Part shown: positions 37,764-45,989 of the stretch, piece by piece | Numbering within the stretch: the first letter of the stretch is position 1 | Layout: every line of letters begins with the position of its first letter | Position numbers and translations under genes: made by a program | Source: Stutzerimonas decontaminans | GTDB taxonomy: Bacteria > Pseudomonadota > Gammaproteobacteria > Pseudomonadales > Pseudomonadaceae | Length of the DNA: 64,000 bases | Reading direction: 5' to 3' | Assembly (NCBI RefSeq): GCF_000661915.1 | Contig: NZ_CP007509.1 | Location: 3,481,001-3,545,000, forward strand | Notes under the pieces: generated by a model | Told to the model about the DNA's origin: nothing | Seen by the model: only the letters and a program-made list of their open reading frames with translations | Databases searched by the model: none

Positions 37764-37780
37764 AAAACAACAACAAGAGG
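37764..37780 (+). promoter_or_regulatory. A-rich Crc/Hfq-type site before the second oprD
   Basis: AAAACAACAACAAGAGG, overlapping the ribosome site. Confidence 0.55.
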
Positions 37781-37787
37781 AAATACC

Positions 37788-39050
37788 ATGCGACCGCACC
37801 ACAAATCCCTCTGCCACATCCTCTGCGGCGGCGCCGTAGTGATCGCCACCGGCCCAGCCAGCGCCGCCTTCGTCGAAGACAGCAAGGCCAGCATCGACCT
37901 GCGCAACTTCTACATGAACCGCGACTTCCGCTCCGGCGACGGCCAATCCAAGGCCGAGGAATGGGCCCAGGGCTTCATGCTGAAAATGGAATCCGGCTAC
38001 ACCGAAGGCCCGATCGGCTTCGGCGTCGACGCCATCGGCCTGCTCGGAGTGAAGCTCGATTCCAGCCCCGACCGCGTCGGCACCGGCATCCTGCAGAGCG
38101 ACCGCGAAGCGCCCAACCGCGCCCAGGACGACTACGGCTCCGCTGGCATCACGGCCAAGGCAAAGCTATCCGCTACTACCCTGCACGTCGGCACCCTGCA
38201 ACCGATCCTGCCGGTGGTGATGCGCAACGACAGCCGCCTGCTGCCGCAGACCTATCGCGGCGCCTGGCTGCAGAGCAAGGAGATCGAAGGCCTGACCCTG
38301 GACCTCGGCAAGCTCGACCGCGTCAACCAGCGCAACTCCTCGGATAACGAGGAAATGACCGCCTTCAACGGCGGCCGCCGCAACATCCAGTTCGGCAGCC
38401 AGACCAGCAGCGACGAATTCCTCTTCGCCGGCGCGCGCTACGCCTGGTCGCCCGAGCTCAGCACCAGCTACTACTACGGTGGGCTGGACGGCATCTACGA
38501 CCAGCACAACCTCAGCTTGGTCCATGTGCTGCCGATCGGCGAGTCGCAGAGCTTCAAGACCGACCTGCGCTATGTACGCTCCACCGACGATGGCGGCAGC
38601 AACGTCGACAACGATGCCTTCGGCGCGCTGTTCACCTACAAGCATGGCGGTCACGCCTTTACTGGCGGTTACCAGCACATGAGCGGCGATACCGGTTTCG
38701 CCTACGTCGCCGGTGGCGATAACGCGTTGATCAACCTGCTGCAGATCAACGACTTCGGTAACCAGGACGAGCGTTCCTGGCAGGTCCGCTACGACTACGA
38801 CTTCGCCGCCATGGGCATTCCCGGGCTGAGCCTGATGACCCGCTACGTCTCCGGTGACAACGTCGACCGTGGCGCCGGCGCCAGCGAAGGCAAGACCTGG
38901 GAGCGCAACACCGACATCGCCTACGTCATCCAGAGCGGCCCGCTGAAGAACCTCGGCTTCAAGCTGCGCAACGCCACCACGCGCAGCAACTTCCAGAGCG
39001 ACCTGGACGAGAACCGCTTCATCGTCAGCTACAGCCTGCCACTCTGGTAA
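37788..39050 (+). CDS. OprD-family outer-membrane porin, copy 2
   Basis: A 420-residue porin with a signal peptide to about residue 26 and the OprD mature start AFVEDSKASIDLRNFYMNRDF. It differs from copy 1 mainly in the N-terminal half, including residues likely in the constriction loops, while the last ~195 residues differ at only two positions (L/F and V/F near the end). Sigma-54 control and shared activator repeats place it with the esterase and TRAP genes, as the outer-membrane entry for the hydrolysis product. Confidence 0.9.
   Translation: MRPHHKSLCHILCGGAVVIATGPASAAFVEDSKASIDLRNFYMNRDFRSGDGQSKAEEWAQGFMLKMESGYTEGPIGFGVDAIGLLGVKLDSSPDRVGTGILQSDREAPNRAQDDYGSAGITAKAKLSATTLHVGTLQPILPVVMRNDSRLLPQTYRGAWLQSKEIEGLTLDLGKLDRVNQRNSSDNEEMTAFNGGRRNIQFGSQTSSDEFLFAGARYAWSPELSTSYYYGGLDGIYDQHNLSLVHVLPIGESQSFKTDLRYVRSTDDGGSNVDNDAFGALFTYKHGGHAFTGGYQHMSGDTGFAYVAGGDNALINLLQINDFGNQDERSWQVRYDYDFAAMGIPGLSLMTRYVSGDNVDRGAGASEGKTWERNTDIAYVIQSGPLKNLGFKLRNATTRSNFQSDLDENRFIVSYSLPLW
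38463..39050 (+). repeat. inverted repeat within oprD copy 2
   Basis: Partner of 14299-14886. Together they bracket 23.6 kb in inverted orientation. Confidence 0.85.
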
Positions 39051-39085
39051 GCACCACGCCGCAGCACCTCTCCTCGTTGGACTTC

Positions 39086-39110
39086 GCCGGGCCCCGCGCC
39101 CGGCTTTTTT
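39086..39110 (+). terminator. terminator after the second oprD
   Basis: GCCGGG/CCCGGC stem with a seven-base loop, followed by six T. Confidence 0.8.
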
Positions 39111-39119
39111 CCGGGCATG

Positions 39120-39142
39120 AAAAAGGCGACCCTCGGGCCGCC
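39120..39142 (-). terminator. terminator after the 53-residue gene
   Basis: On the minus strand GGCGGCC-CGAGGG-TCGCC is followed by TTTTTC, 31 bases past the stop of the small gene at 39174. It faces the porin terminator. Confidence 0.55.
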
Positions 39143-39173
39143 TCTTCTTCTATCCGTTGCTTCGCCTCTCGAC

Positions 39174-39335
39174 TCAGCCCTGCTTGGGGCCGCGCCGCAG
39201 AATCTCGTTCACCCGCTCCGCGGTATACGCCCGCTTCGCCTCATCGCTCGGCTTACTGCGAACATCCAGCATCACACCCGCACTGATTGCCAGCACACAA
39301 ACCACCACCGAGACCGCAGATAGCAACGTATTCAT
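39174..39335 (-). CDS. 53-residue membrane-anchored or secreted protein
   Basis: A short gene of 54 codons. The protein has a hydrophobic N-terminus, MNTLLSAVSVVVCVLAISAG, then a charged tail with AKRAYTAERVNEILRRG. AAGGG lies seven bases before the ATG and a terminator follows, which supports a real gene. No family recognised. It could be a signal anchor or a cleaved peptide. Confidence 0.5.
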   Translation of the reverse strand: MNTLLSAVSVVVCVLAISAGVMLDVRSKPSDEAKRAYTAERVNEILRRGPKQG

Positions 39336-39506
39336 CACACGCCCTTAAGACAGCAAAGAAAAACCGCTAGCGGAGGATTGCTCCCCGCGAAATGGCGCCG
39401 ATTCTGCGCCGAGCCATGGGCAGCGTCAACGGCTACCTAAGGCGCCACAGCCCTCTGATACCGCGGCCTTCACAAGACTCTGCTCACTAGCCTATCGCCC
39501 TAACCT

Positions 39507-39716
39507 TCACAGCACAGCAATCTGCAGACTACCCAACGCAAACCGCGCAAACACCGCCCAACCCACGGCACTCAAAACGCCCAACGCCAGATAACCCACC
39601 ACAATCCCCAACGCGATCTGCTTCCACAATCCGGCGTGGGGATCACGGTTGTAAACGGACGGCTCCACGGAACGAACATCCCGCTCTGCACGGATTTCAT
39701 CAAAACGGTCAGGCAT
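39507..39716 (-). CDS. 69-residue membrane protein of unknown function
   Basis: It has a charged N-terminus (residues 1-32) and a hydrophobic stretch from about 34 to 69, long enough for one or two membrane helices. GAGG lies six bases before the ATG. Small proteins of this pattern occur in pseudomonads, but no role is known. It is followed by the 53-residue gene on the same strand after 171 bp. Confidence 0.6.
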   Translation of the reverse strand: MPDRFDEIRAERDVRSVEPSVYNRDPHAGLWKQIALGIVVGYLALGVLSAVGWAVFARFALGSLQIAVL

Positions 39717-39942
39717 GGTTTACCTCGGTAAACGGAACAGCAAATAGATGGGACGAAAAAGGCGGCTAGCTTTGGCCAGGGGCCTTGGGATGTCTAGTGG
39801 GCGGCAACTAAACGCGAGGAAGGATCGCCAGTCACGAGGGCTACGCGCTATGAGCCGCCTTTTGCGGATCATCTGGAATCAGCACTTCGCTTATCTGCGC
39901 GCTTACAGAGCAAGCACTTCGAACAGAAGCGAAGGCTCCGAC

Positions 39943-40224
39943 TCAGAACAAGTGAAACTTAACAAACAGAAACGGGATGATGATCAAGAGCAAAGCCGCA
40001 TTGTGCTGCCGCCTCGTCAGCCATACAAAAGCAACGAGCGACAACACGGTCGCCGGTAGCAAAAGGAGCTGATAAACATAGAAAGCGACGGCAAAACATT
40101 CGGTCTGGTTGTCTTCAGACTCGAGAAAGAACAGACATTCCGTACCCAGCAAACCAAGGGCAGACCACCCAAGCACACCTAGAACCATTGCAGTTCTGAA
40201 CAGCCATACGGCGATATTCTTCAT
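39943..40224 (-). CDS. 93-residue membrane protein of unknown function
   Basis: Three hydrophobic segments, near residues 5-30, 43-68 and 77-92, with cysteines in TECLFFLESEDNQTECF between the first two. The ATG at 40224 has AAGGA four bases upstream. The surrounding 39.7-40.3 kb is visibly lower in GC than its neighbours, and the gene lies directly downstream of a tRNA-Met terminator, so it may be acquired. No family recognised. Confidence 0.55.
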   Translation of the reverse strand: MKNIAVWLFRTAMVLGVLGWSALGLLGTECLFFLESEDNQTECFAVAFYVYQLLLLPATVLSLVAFVWLTRRQHNAALLLIIIPFLFVKFHLF

Positions 40225-40275
40225 AGCATCCTTGCCAAAGCGAGCCGTAGCCAGCGTGTAGTCACCGGACAAAAC

Positions 40276-40304
40276 AAAAAAAGCGGTTAGCTTTCGCTAA
40301 CCGC
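40276..40304 (-). terminator. terminator after tRNA-Met
   Basis: GCGGTTAGC-GAAA-GCTAACCGC followed by seven T on the minus strand, a textbook intrinsic terminator with a GAAA tetraloop. Confidence 0.9.
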
Positions 40305-40315
40305 CTTTCTGTGTC

Positions 40316-40392
40316 TGGTGGCTACACCGGGACTTGAACCTGGGACATCAGCATTATGAATGCTGCGCTCTAACCAACTGAGCTATGTAGCC
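40316..40392 (-). tRNA. tRNA-Met (anticodon CAU), elongator
   Basis: 77 bases including an encoded CCA. The acceptor GGCTACA pairs with TGTAGCC, the anticodon loop reads TTCATAA within AGCATTCATAATGCT, and the T-loop GGTTCAAGTCC is standard. A 1-72 pair typical of initiator tRNA is not disrupted, so this is the elongator form. Confidence 0.95.
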
Positions 40393-40403
40393 AAGTGGCG
40401 CGC

Positions 40404-40432
40404 ATTATTCTCTTGTGAATTTGGGCTGTCAA
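40404..40432 (-). promoter_or_regulatory. sigma-70 promoter for tRNA-Met
   Basis: Minus-strand TTGACA (40427-40432), 17-bp spacer, AATAAT (40404-40409). The transcript would start about five bases before the mature tRNA. Confidence 0.75.
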
Positions 40433-40598
40433 CCCTGGCCCGCAGATTTTTTATCCTTTTCAAACGCTTAGTTACGAACGGTCGAGGGCCAGCTTTGGTG
40501 TGGGTCGTTCGCCGGCTGCCGCATCGGGATCGCTACTGCCTCGACCCGTGTGATCTAGGCGGGGGCGTGCTCGGCCGCTGCACGGAAAGCCCTGTGGC

Positions 40599-41498
40599 TT
40601 AGCGAAACGACGGCCGCGTGGCCAGCAGCAAGCCGGCGAAGATCAGCGCTCCGCCGATCCAGTGGAAGGGCTGCAGGGCTTCGTCCAGTAGCAGCCAGCC
40701 GAGCAGTGCGGTAAACACGGGCATCAGGTAGCTGGCCATGGCGGCCTTGGCGGCGCCGACGACTTTTACGCCGTGGTTCCAGGCGAGGTAGGCGATCAGC
40801 GAGGCGAACACGGCGGTGTATCCGATGGCGCCGAGGTTGGTTGGCGTGGCGGCGAAGCCCCCTACCCGGCTCAGTTCGTACAGGTAGAACGGCAGGATCA
40901 GCGGCACCCCAAGCAGCATCAGCACGCCGAGCAGCACCAGCGGGGGCACAATGAGGAAACCGGACCAGCGCCGCAGCAGCAGCGTGTACAGCGCCCACAC
41001 CAGCACGGCCAGCAGCATGATGAGGTCGCCGCGCTGGAACGACAGGCTGGCGAACGTCTGCCAGCTGCCACGGCTGATCAGGTAGAGCAGCCCCGCCGCC
41101 GCCACGGCCATGCCGAACCAGGCGCGGCGCAATGGCCATTCACCGAGCAGAAAGCCCGCACCGATAAAGGTCGCCAGTGGCAGGCAGGTGTTCACCAGCG
41201 TCAGGTTGATCGCCTCGGTGCTTTGCGCGGCGGTATAGAGCAGTGAGTTGTAGCTGGCAATGCCGAGCGCGGCGATTACCGGCAAGCGCCAGCCGGCAGC
41301 ACGCAGGTCCGCTCGATGGGTCCAGATGCCTTTCGCCACGAAGGGCAGCAGCAGCGTGGTGGCCAGCACCCAGCGCCAGAACGACAGGCTCAGCGGCGGA
41401 ATCTGATCGTAAAAGGCACGGGCGACCAGCGCGTTGCCGCTCCAGCAGAGCACAGCGATGAGCAGACCGGCGAATGCCGGGGCGTGGCGGCTGTTCAT
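40599..41498 (-). CDS. EamA-family DMT exporter
   Basis: A 299-residue inner-membrane protein with ten hydrophobic segments in two EamA repeats (about 6-140 and 150-290). SYNSLLYTAAQSTEAINLTLVNTCLPL in the first half and YTAVFASLIAYLAWNHGVK in the second are typical of drug/metabolite exporters. Its start overlaps the carbonic anhydrase stop by four bases. Substrate unknown. Confidence 0.85.
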   Translation of the reverse strand: MNSRHAPAFAGLLIAVLCWSGNALVARAFYDQIPPLSLSFWRWVLATTLLLPFVAKGIWTHRADLRAAGWRLPVIAALGIASYNSLLYTAAQSTEAINLTLVNTCLPLATFIGAGFLLGEWPLRRAWFGMAVAAAGLLYLISRGSWQTFASLSFQRGDLIMLLAVLVWALYTLLLRRWSGFLIVPPLVLLGVLMLLGVPLILPFYLYELSRVGGFAATPTNLGAIGYTAVFASLIAYLAWNHGVKVVGAAKAAMASYLMPVFTALLGWLLLDEALQPFHWIGGALIFAGLLLATRPSFR

Positions 41499-42142
41499 CA
41501 GGCGTTACGCGGCGGACGCAGGCGGTACTGCGACGGCAGCTGATCGAGCCCGCTGACGGTGACGTTGAGGTTCTTCCACAGGCCATCCTTGATGCCGTAG
41601 ATGCAGCCGTGCACGGCCAGCGGCTGGCCGCGGTGCCAGGCGTTCTGGACGATGGTGGTGTGGCTGACGTTGGCCACCTGCTGGATGACGTTGAGCTCGC
41701 AGAGACGGTCGACCTGCTCCTCTTCGCTGGCCAGCTTGGAGAGGTGCACGCGATGCTCGTAGTAGAGGTCACGGATGCTGCGCAGCCAGCCGTCGATCAG
41801 GCCCAGCTGGTCGTCGCGCATGGAGGCGCGCACGCCACCGCAGCCGTAATGGCCGGTGACGAGGATGTGTTTGACCTTGAGCACGTCGACCGCGTACTGG
41901 ATGACCGACAGGCAGTTGAGGTCGGTGTGCAGCACGACATTGGCGACGTTGCGATGAACAAAGAGATCGCCCGGCAACAGGCCGACGATCTCGTTGGCGG
42001 GCACGCGGGCATCGGAGCAGCCGATCCACAGGTATTCCGGCGCCTGCTGCTTGGACAGTTTCTCGAAGAAGGTGGGGTCTTCTTCCTTAATGGCCTCGGC
42101 CCAGCGGGCGTTGTTCTCGAACAGCGGTTCCAGCTCGCTCAT
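41498..42142 (-). CDS. can: beta-class carbonic anhydrase
   Basis: A 214-residue enzyme interconverting CO2 and bicarbonate. The zinc ligands Cys42, His98 and Cys101, with Asp44 of the CSDAR motif, are at the same positions as in E. coli Can. Bicarbonate supply supports carboxylases such as acetyl-CoA and methylcrotonyl-CoA carboxylase. It is translated with the EamA exporter. Confidence 0.92.
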   Translation of the reverse strand: MSELEPLFENNARWAEAIKEEDPTFFEKLSKQQAPEYLWIGCSDARVPANEIVGLLPGDLFVHRNVANVVLHTDLNCLSVIQYAVDVLKVKHILVTGHYGCGGVRASMRDDQLGLIDGWLRSIRDLYYEHRVHLSKLASEEEQVDRLCELNVIQQVANVSHTTIVQNAWHRGQPLAVHGCIYGIKDGLWKNLNVTVSGLDQLPSQYRLRPPRNA

Positions 42143-42222
42143 CTACGTTGTCCCTATGGTTCGGCCCCGCACCTTACGAGCCGGTCCGGTCTTTGACAAG
42201 CAAGGCCGGCTCGCGCGGGCAA

Positions 42223-43638
42223 TCAGTCCGGCTCGACGAACTCTTCCGTCTCGGTGACTGTGGTGCTGGGCTGGGAGACGAACGAGCGCAGGTCACGCAT
42301 GAAGTTGTCACGCCAGGCATCCAGATCGGCGGCACGGATGGCGCGCATCAGGTGCTCGTAGCGGTCCTTGCGCTCGGCCAGGGACATGCTCAGCGCGCGG
42401 TCGAGGGCTTCGGCCATGCCGACGCAGTCGTACGGGTTGACGATCAACGCGGAGGTCAGCTCGCGCGCGGCGCCGGCAAAGCGCGACAGCACCAGCACGC
42501 CGGGATCTTCCGGGTCCTGCGCGGCGACGTATTCCTTGGCGACCAGGTTCATGCCGTCGCGCAGCGGCGTGACGAAGCCGACGTCAGCGGTGCGGAACAG
42601 GCCCATCAGCACGCGGCGGTCATAGCTCTTGTTGAGGTAGTGCAGCGGCGTCCAGTCGAGGTCGGAGAGGCGCCCGTTGAGATGCCCGGCCTGACTCTCG
42701 AGCTGCTCGCGAATGTGCTGATAGGTGCGCACGTCGGAGCGCGAGGTCGGCGCGATCTGCAGGAACTCGACGTTGTTGCGGTGTTTGGGATAGCGGTCGA
42801 GAAACTCTTCATAGGCACGGAAGCGCTCCACCAGCCCTTTGGAGTAGTCCAGGCGGTCGACCGAGATGATGGTCTGGCGGCTGGTGTCGCTGGCCCGACG
42901 CATGGGGTGGGCGCGGCCTTTGTAGCCTTCGGCGAGCTGCTGGATTTCGTCCGGCACCACACCGATCGGATACACCCCGGCGCGGAAGTTTTGCCCGTAC
43001 GCAGTCAGGCTGCCGTCCGGCTCGATCACGCCGCGTACCTCACGGGTAATGTAGTCCTGGAAGGCCAGGCGGTCGGTGTCGGTCTGGAAGCCGATCAGGT
43101 CGTAGTAGCAGAGCGTCTTCAGCAGCTCGTTGTGCGGCGGAATCGCGGTGAGGATTTCCGGTGCGGGAAACGGGATGTGCAGGAAGAAGCCGATGCGGTT
43201 GCGGATGCCCAGCTGGCGGCAGGCTTCGGCGAAGGGGATCAGGTGATAGTCGTGAATCCAGATGATGTCGTCGGGCTTGAGCAGCGGCTTGAGCTTCTCC
43301 GCCAGCATGCCGTTGACCCGTCGATAGCCGTCGTACTCTTCGCGGCTGTAGCGCGCCAGGTCGATGCGGTAGTGGAAGATCGGCCAGAGCGTGTTGTTGG
43401 AGAAGCCGCGGTAGTACTGGTCGTAGTCACGCTTGTTCAGCGGCAGCGTGACATAGGTGATGTTGCCCACCTCTTCGGTGCTGATGGTAGGCGTTGCGCT
43501 GATCTCGCCGCTCCAGCCGAACCAAATGCCACCGGCCTGGCGCAGCGCATCGTAGACGCCGACCGCCAGACCTCCGGCGGCCACCTTGCCTGGTTTGATG
43601 GGCGCCACGCGGTTGGAAACCACTACTAAACGGCTCAT
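42223..43638 (-). CDS. otsA: trehalose-6-phosphate synthase OtsA
   Basis: A 471-residue GT20 glycosyltransferase joining UDP-glucose and glucose-6-phosphate. The N-loop [17 protein letters not shown], the [13 protein letters not shown] block near residue 149, [14 protein letters not shown] near 264 and the [14 protein letters not shown] nucleotide site near 360 are conserved. It follows otsB by 16 bp. The pair makes trehalose, an osmoprotectant. Confidence 0.93.
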   Translation of the reverse strand: MSRLVVVSNRVAPIKPGKVAAGGLAVGVYDALRQAGGIWFGWSGEISATPTISTEEVGNITYVTLPLNKRDYDQYYRGFSNNTLWPIFHYRIDLARYSREEYDGYRRVNGMLAEKLKPLLKPDDIIWIHDYHLIPFAEACRQLGIRNRIGFFLHIPFPAPEILTAIPPHNELLKTLCYYDLIGFQTDTDRLAFQDYITREVRGVIEPDGSLTAYGQNFRAGVYPIGVVPDEIQQLAEGYKGRAHPMRRASDTSRQTIISVDRLDYSKGLVERFRAYEEFLDRYPKHRNNVEFLQIAPTSRSDVRTYQHIREQLESQAGHLNGRLSDLDWTPLHYLNKSYDRRVLMGLFRTADVGFVTPLRDGMNLVAKEYVAAQDPEDPGVLVLSRFAGAARELTSALIVNPYDCVGMAEALDRALSMSLAERKDRYEHLMRAIRAADLDAWRDNFMRDLRSFVSQPSTTVTETEEFVEPD

Positions 43639-43654
43639 GGCAGAAAATCTCGCT

Positions 43655-44431
43655 CTAATCGGGTTTTGTTATGGGTTCGGCCGACACGCCGAGTTCGTTC
43701 AACAGCGCCTCGACCCAGGCGCCGACATCGGCCACCGAGGCCACCCGTTCGCGGGCTTCACTGGGGCCATCGCCGACCTTGATGGATCGCCCGCCGAGTG
43801 CATTGACGGCGGCAAAGCCGGCTTCGTCGGTGAGGTCGTCACCAAGAAACACGGGGGTACGACCGGCAAACGGCGCTTCCTGCATGAAGGCGCGGATCAC
43901 CTCGCCCTTGCTCGCACCGCGAGGCTTGAGCTCGAACACACACTTGCCGGGCTGCAGGGTCAGTACCTCGGCGTAACGCTGGGCGAAGTCTTCGGCCAGG
44001 TTGCGGGCAACCTCTTCCAGCTCGGGCGCCTGGCGGAAATGCAGAGCGAAGGCGACGCTCTTGTTCTCCAGATGCAGGTCGGGATGTTCGCTACATGCCT
44101 GCTGCAACTCGCGCTGGATTAACTCCAGCGCCTGGCTGTCGAGCGCCAGATTGCGCAGCTTACCCGTGGCATCACGGCGTTCGGCACCGTGTACGCCAGC
44201 GGCGGGCAGTTGCAGCGGCGCCAGCAGCGCATCGAGTTGTGCGAGCGGTCGGCCGGAGATCACGGCGACGGGAATGCCGCCAGCATGCAGGCGTTCCAAG
44301 GCCGCGAGGGTGGCCGGTGGAATGAAGACGAGTTCTGGTCGCGGCTGAATCTCAGCCAGCGTTCCGTCAACATCGAAGAAGAAGGCGTAGCGCCGTGCCT
44401 CTGGCGCGGGTTGGTCGTTTTGATCATTCAT
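43655..44431 (-). CDS. otsB: trehalose-6-phosphate phosphatase OtsB
   Basis: A 258-residue HAD phosphatase. The nucleophile motif is FFDVDGTLAE (Asp20 and Asp22), SGRPLAQL lies in the second motif and FLGDDLTDEAGF near residue 203 in the fourth. Together with OtsA it releases trehalose. GGAG lies about 11 bases before the ATG. First gene of the otsBA operon. Confidence 0.92.
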   Translation of the reverse strand: MNDQNDQPAPEARRYAFFFDVDGTLAEIQPRPELVFIPPATLAALERLHAGGIPVAVISGRPLAQLDALLAPLQLPAAGVHGAERRDATGKLRNLALDSQALELIQRELQQACSEHPDLHLENKSVAFALHFRQAPELEEVARNLAEDFAQRYAEVLTLQPGKCVFELKPRGASKGEVIRAFMQEAPFAGRTPVFLGDDLTDEAGFAAVNALGGRSIKVGDGPSEARERVASVADVGAWVEALLNELGVSAEPITKPD

Positions 44432-44610
44432 GCAAAGTAGGACTCCAGATCACGCGCGGTGGTTCGTCCCCCTTTTCACCAATACGGTCAGGCATCTACG
44501 GCAACGGGAAAGGATGGACCCGAACGGTGATTCCGGCCAGCCGGAGCCTGAATCTTCCACGTGCGGCCAGGTCACAACCTGCAAGACCGATGTCCTGACA
44601 GGAGACGATC

Positions 44611-45153
44611 ATGAGCGATCAAAAACCCTACACCCCGACGGAAATCGACGACACCGAAGACCGCATGGGCTCAATCGAACAGCTCGATTTCGACCAGCGC
44701 CGCGACGAGCGCAAGGGCCGCATCGGTGACGAAGTGCCCGGTGAGCAGGTGGCCGATGAGTTCACCGCCGACCGCGCCGCCGAAGCAGGCATGACGGCCG
44801 GCGAAGTGCCGGATGGCGAAACCACCATGGATGACATGGCGCCGGAAACGCTGATTCCCGAGGACGGTGCGCGCGGGCCGAATGAACGTGGCCATGGCGA
44901 GCCGGCGGATCAGGATCTGAGCGTGGTTTCAGAGCATGAGATCGGCGCCGACGTGGATCTCGACGAAGCCGAACTCGGCCGCTACGACCCGCTCGACGGC
45001 AAACCCTGGGATGGCCCGGCCGAAGGCGACGAAGACACCGGCCTCAGTAGCGGTGAGGCGGTTTTGCGCGAGGACGACAGCGTGCTGTCGGATGAAGAAC
45101 TGGAAGGCGAAGCGCCGCTGGATTCAGGCCGGGACAAGTGGCCGGGGGAATAG
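44611..45153 (+). CDS. acidic, probably disordered protein
   Basis: A 180-residue protein very rich in D, E and G with no hydrophobic core, composed of short blocks such as EVPGEQVADEF, DVDLDEAELGRYDPLDGKPW and EDDSVLSDEELEGEAPLD. Pseudomonad homologues have been labelled 'PTS HPr-related', but no HPr histidine site is visible, so that label is not used. CAGGAGACGATC precedes the ATG. It lies divergently from otsB, so a stress-related role is possible. Confidence 0.65.
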   Translation: MSDQKPYTPTEIDDTEDRMGSIEQLDFDQRRDERKGRIGDEVPGEQVADEFTADRAAEAGMTAGEVPDGETTMDDMAPETLIPEDGARGPNERGHGEPADQDLSVVSEHEIGADVDLDEAELGRYDPLDGKPWDGPAEGDEDTGLSSGEAVLREDDSVLSDEELEGEAPLDSGRDKWPGE

Positions 45154-45180
45154 AGCGGCCTCGTCCGACTTCCACAGGGC

Positions 45181-45255
45181 GTAGGGTGGATGTCGCTTTT
45201 TACATCCACCATGACACGTTCACGTGTGGATCGGTGAGGCGTGATCCACCCTACG
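45181..45255. repeat. GTAGGGTGG palindromic repeat
   Basis: A 75-bp unit starting GTAGGGTGGATGTCGC and ending GATCCACCCTACG, with internal hairpin GGATGT...ACATCC. Closely matched by the unit at 45371. Confidence 0.75.
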
Positions 45256-45370
45256 ATTGCGACGCTGCCACAGAGGTGATCCTACTCACCAGGGCCTTCT
45301 TCGCGATCTTCCGCTGACGGCACTAGCGAGCAGCGCGGCCAAAGCCGCTCCTGCATTCGACCGAGTAGGC

Positions 45371-45444
45371 GTAGGGTGGATGTCGTTTTTCACATCCACC
45401 ATGACGTGAGCACGGTGGATCGGTGGATCGTGATCCACCCTACG
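45371..45444. repeat. GTAGGGTGG palindromic repeat, second copy
   Basis: A 74-bp direct copy of the unit at 45181, with small differences in the spacer. Confidence 0.75.
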
Positions 45445-45533
45445 ACTGCAATCCCGACGTCAGACAGATCGGGAATCGCGAGACGTGGGTCCAGCGCACT
45501 CCAGCCCAGAGCCACGGCCTCAGCCCGCAGTAA

Positions 45534-45989
45534 TCAATCCAGCAACGTGCAGGCCATCACCAGCGCATCTTCACGGCCGTCTGCCGCCGGGTAGTACGCA
45601 CGGCGCCGGCCGACTTCGTTGAAGCCAAAACGCTCGTAAAGCCGATAGGCCGTGGTATTGCTCGCACGCACTTCGAGAAAGCACTCGCGCCCGCCGCGTT
45701 CGCGGGCGCGCTCCATCAGGTGCTCGAGCAGGCGCAGGCCGAGGCCGCGGCCCTGGCTTTGCGGCTTGACGGTGATGTTGAGCAGGTGCGCTTCGTCGAG
45801 GATCAGGTTGATCACGCCGTGACCGACCTGCTGCTCGCCCTCGAACATCACCCAGCACTCGTAGGCGCTCAGCGCATCGTTGAAGATGCCGCGCGTCCAG
45901 GGATGGCTAAAGGCGGCATATTCGATCTTCAACACGGCTTCGATGTCCGCCGCGGTCATCGGGCGGAAGCTGACAGCATCACTCATCAC
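45534..45989 (-). CDS. rimI: ribosomal protein S18 alanine N-acetyltransferase RimI
   Basis: A 151-residue GNAT enzyme that acetylates the N-terminus of S18. The acetyl-CoA loop is QSRGLGLRLLE as QGRGLGLRLLEHLM near residue 80, and NTTAYRLYERFGFNEVGRRRAYY near 110 is the RimI signature. It overlaps holD by 11 bases, the same gene pair as holD-rimI in E. coli. Confidence 0.9.
   Translation of the reverse strand: MMSDAVSFRPMTAADIEAVLKIEYAAFSHPWTRGIFNDALSAYECWVMFEGEQQVGHGVINLILDEAHLLNITVKPQSQGRGLGLRLLEHLMERARERGGRECFLEVRASNTTAYRLYERFGFNEVGRRRAYYPAADGREDALVMACTLLD

Noticed and set aside
44611..45153. HPr-like phosphotransferase protein
   Set aside because: Homologues carry this label, but there is no HPr histidine motif and the protein is acidic and low in hydrophobic residues.
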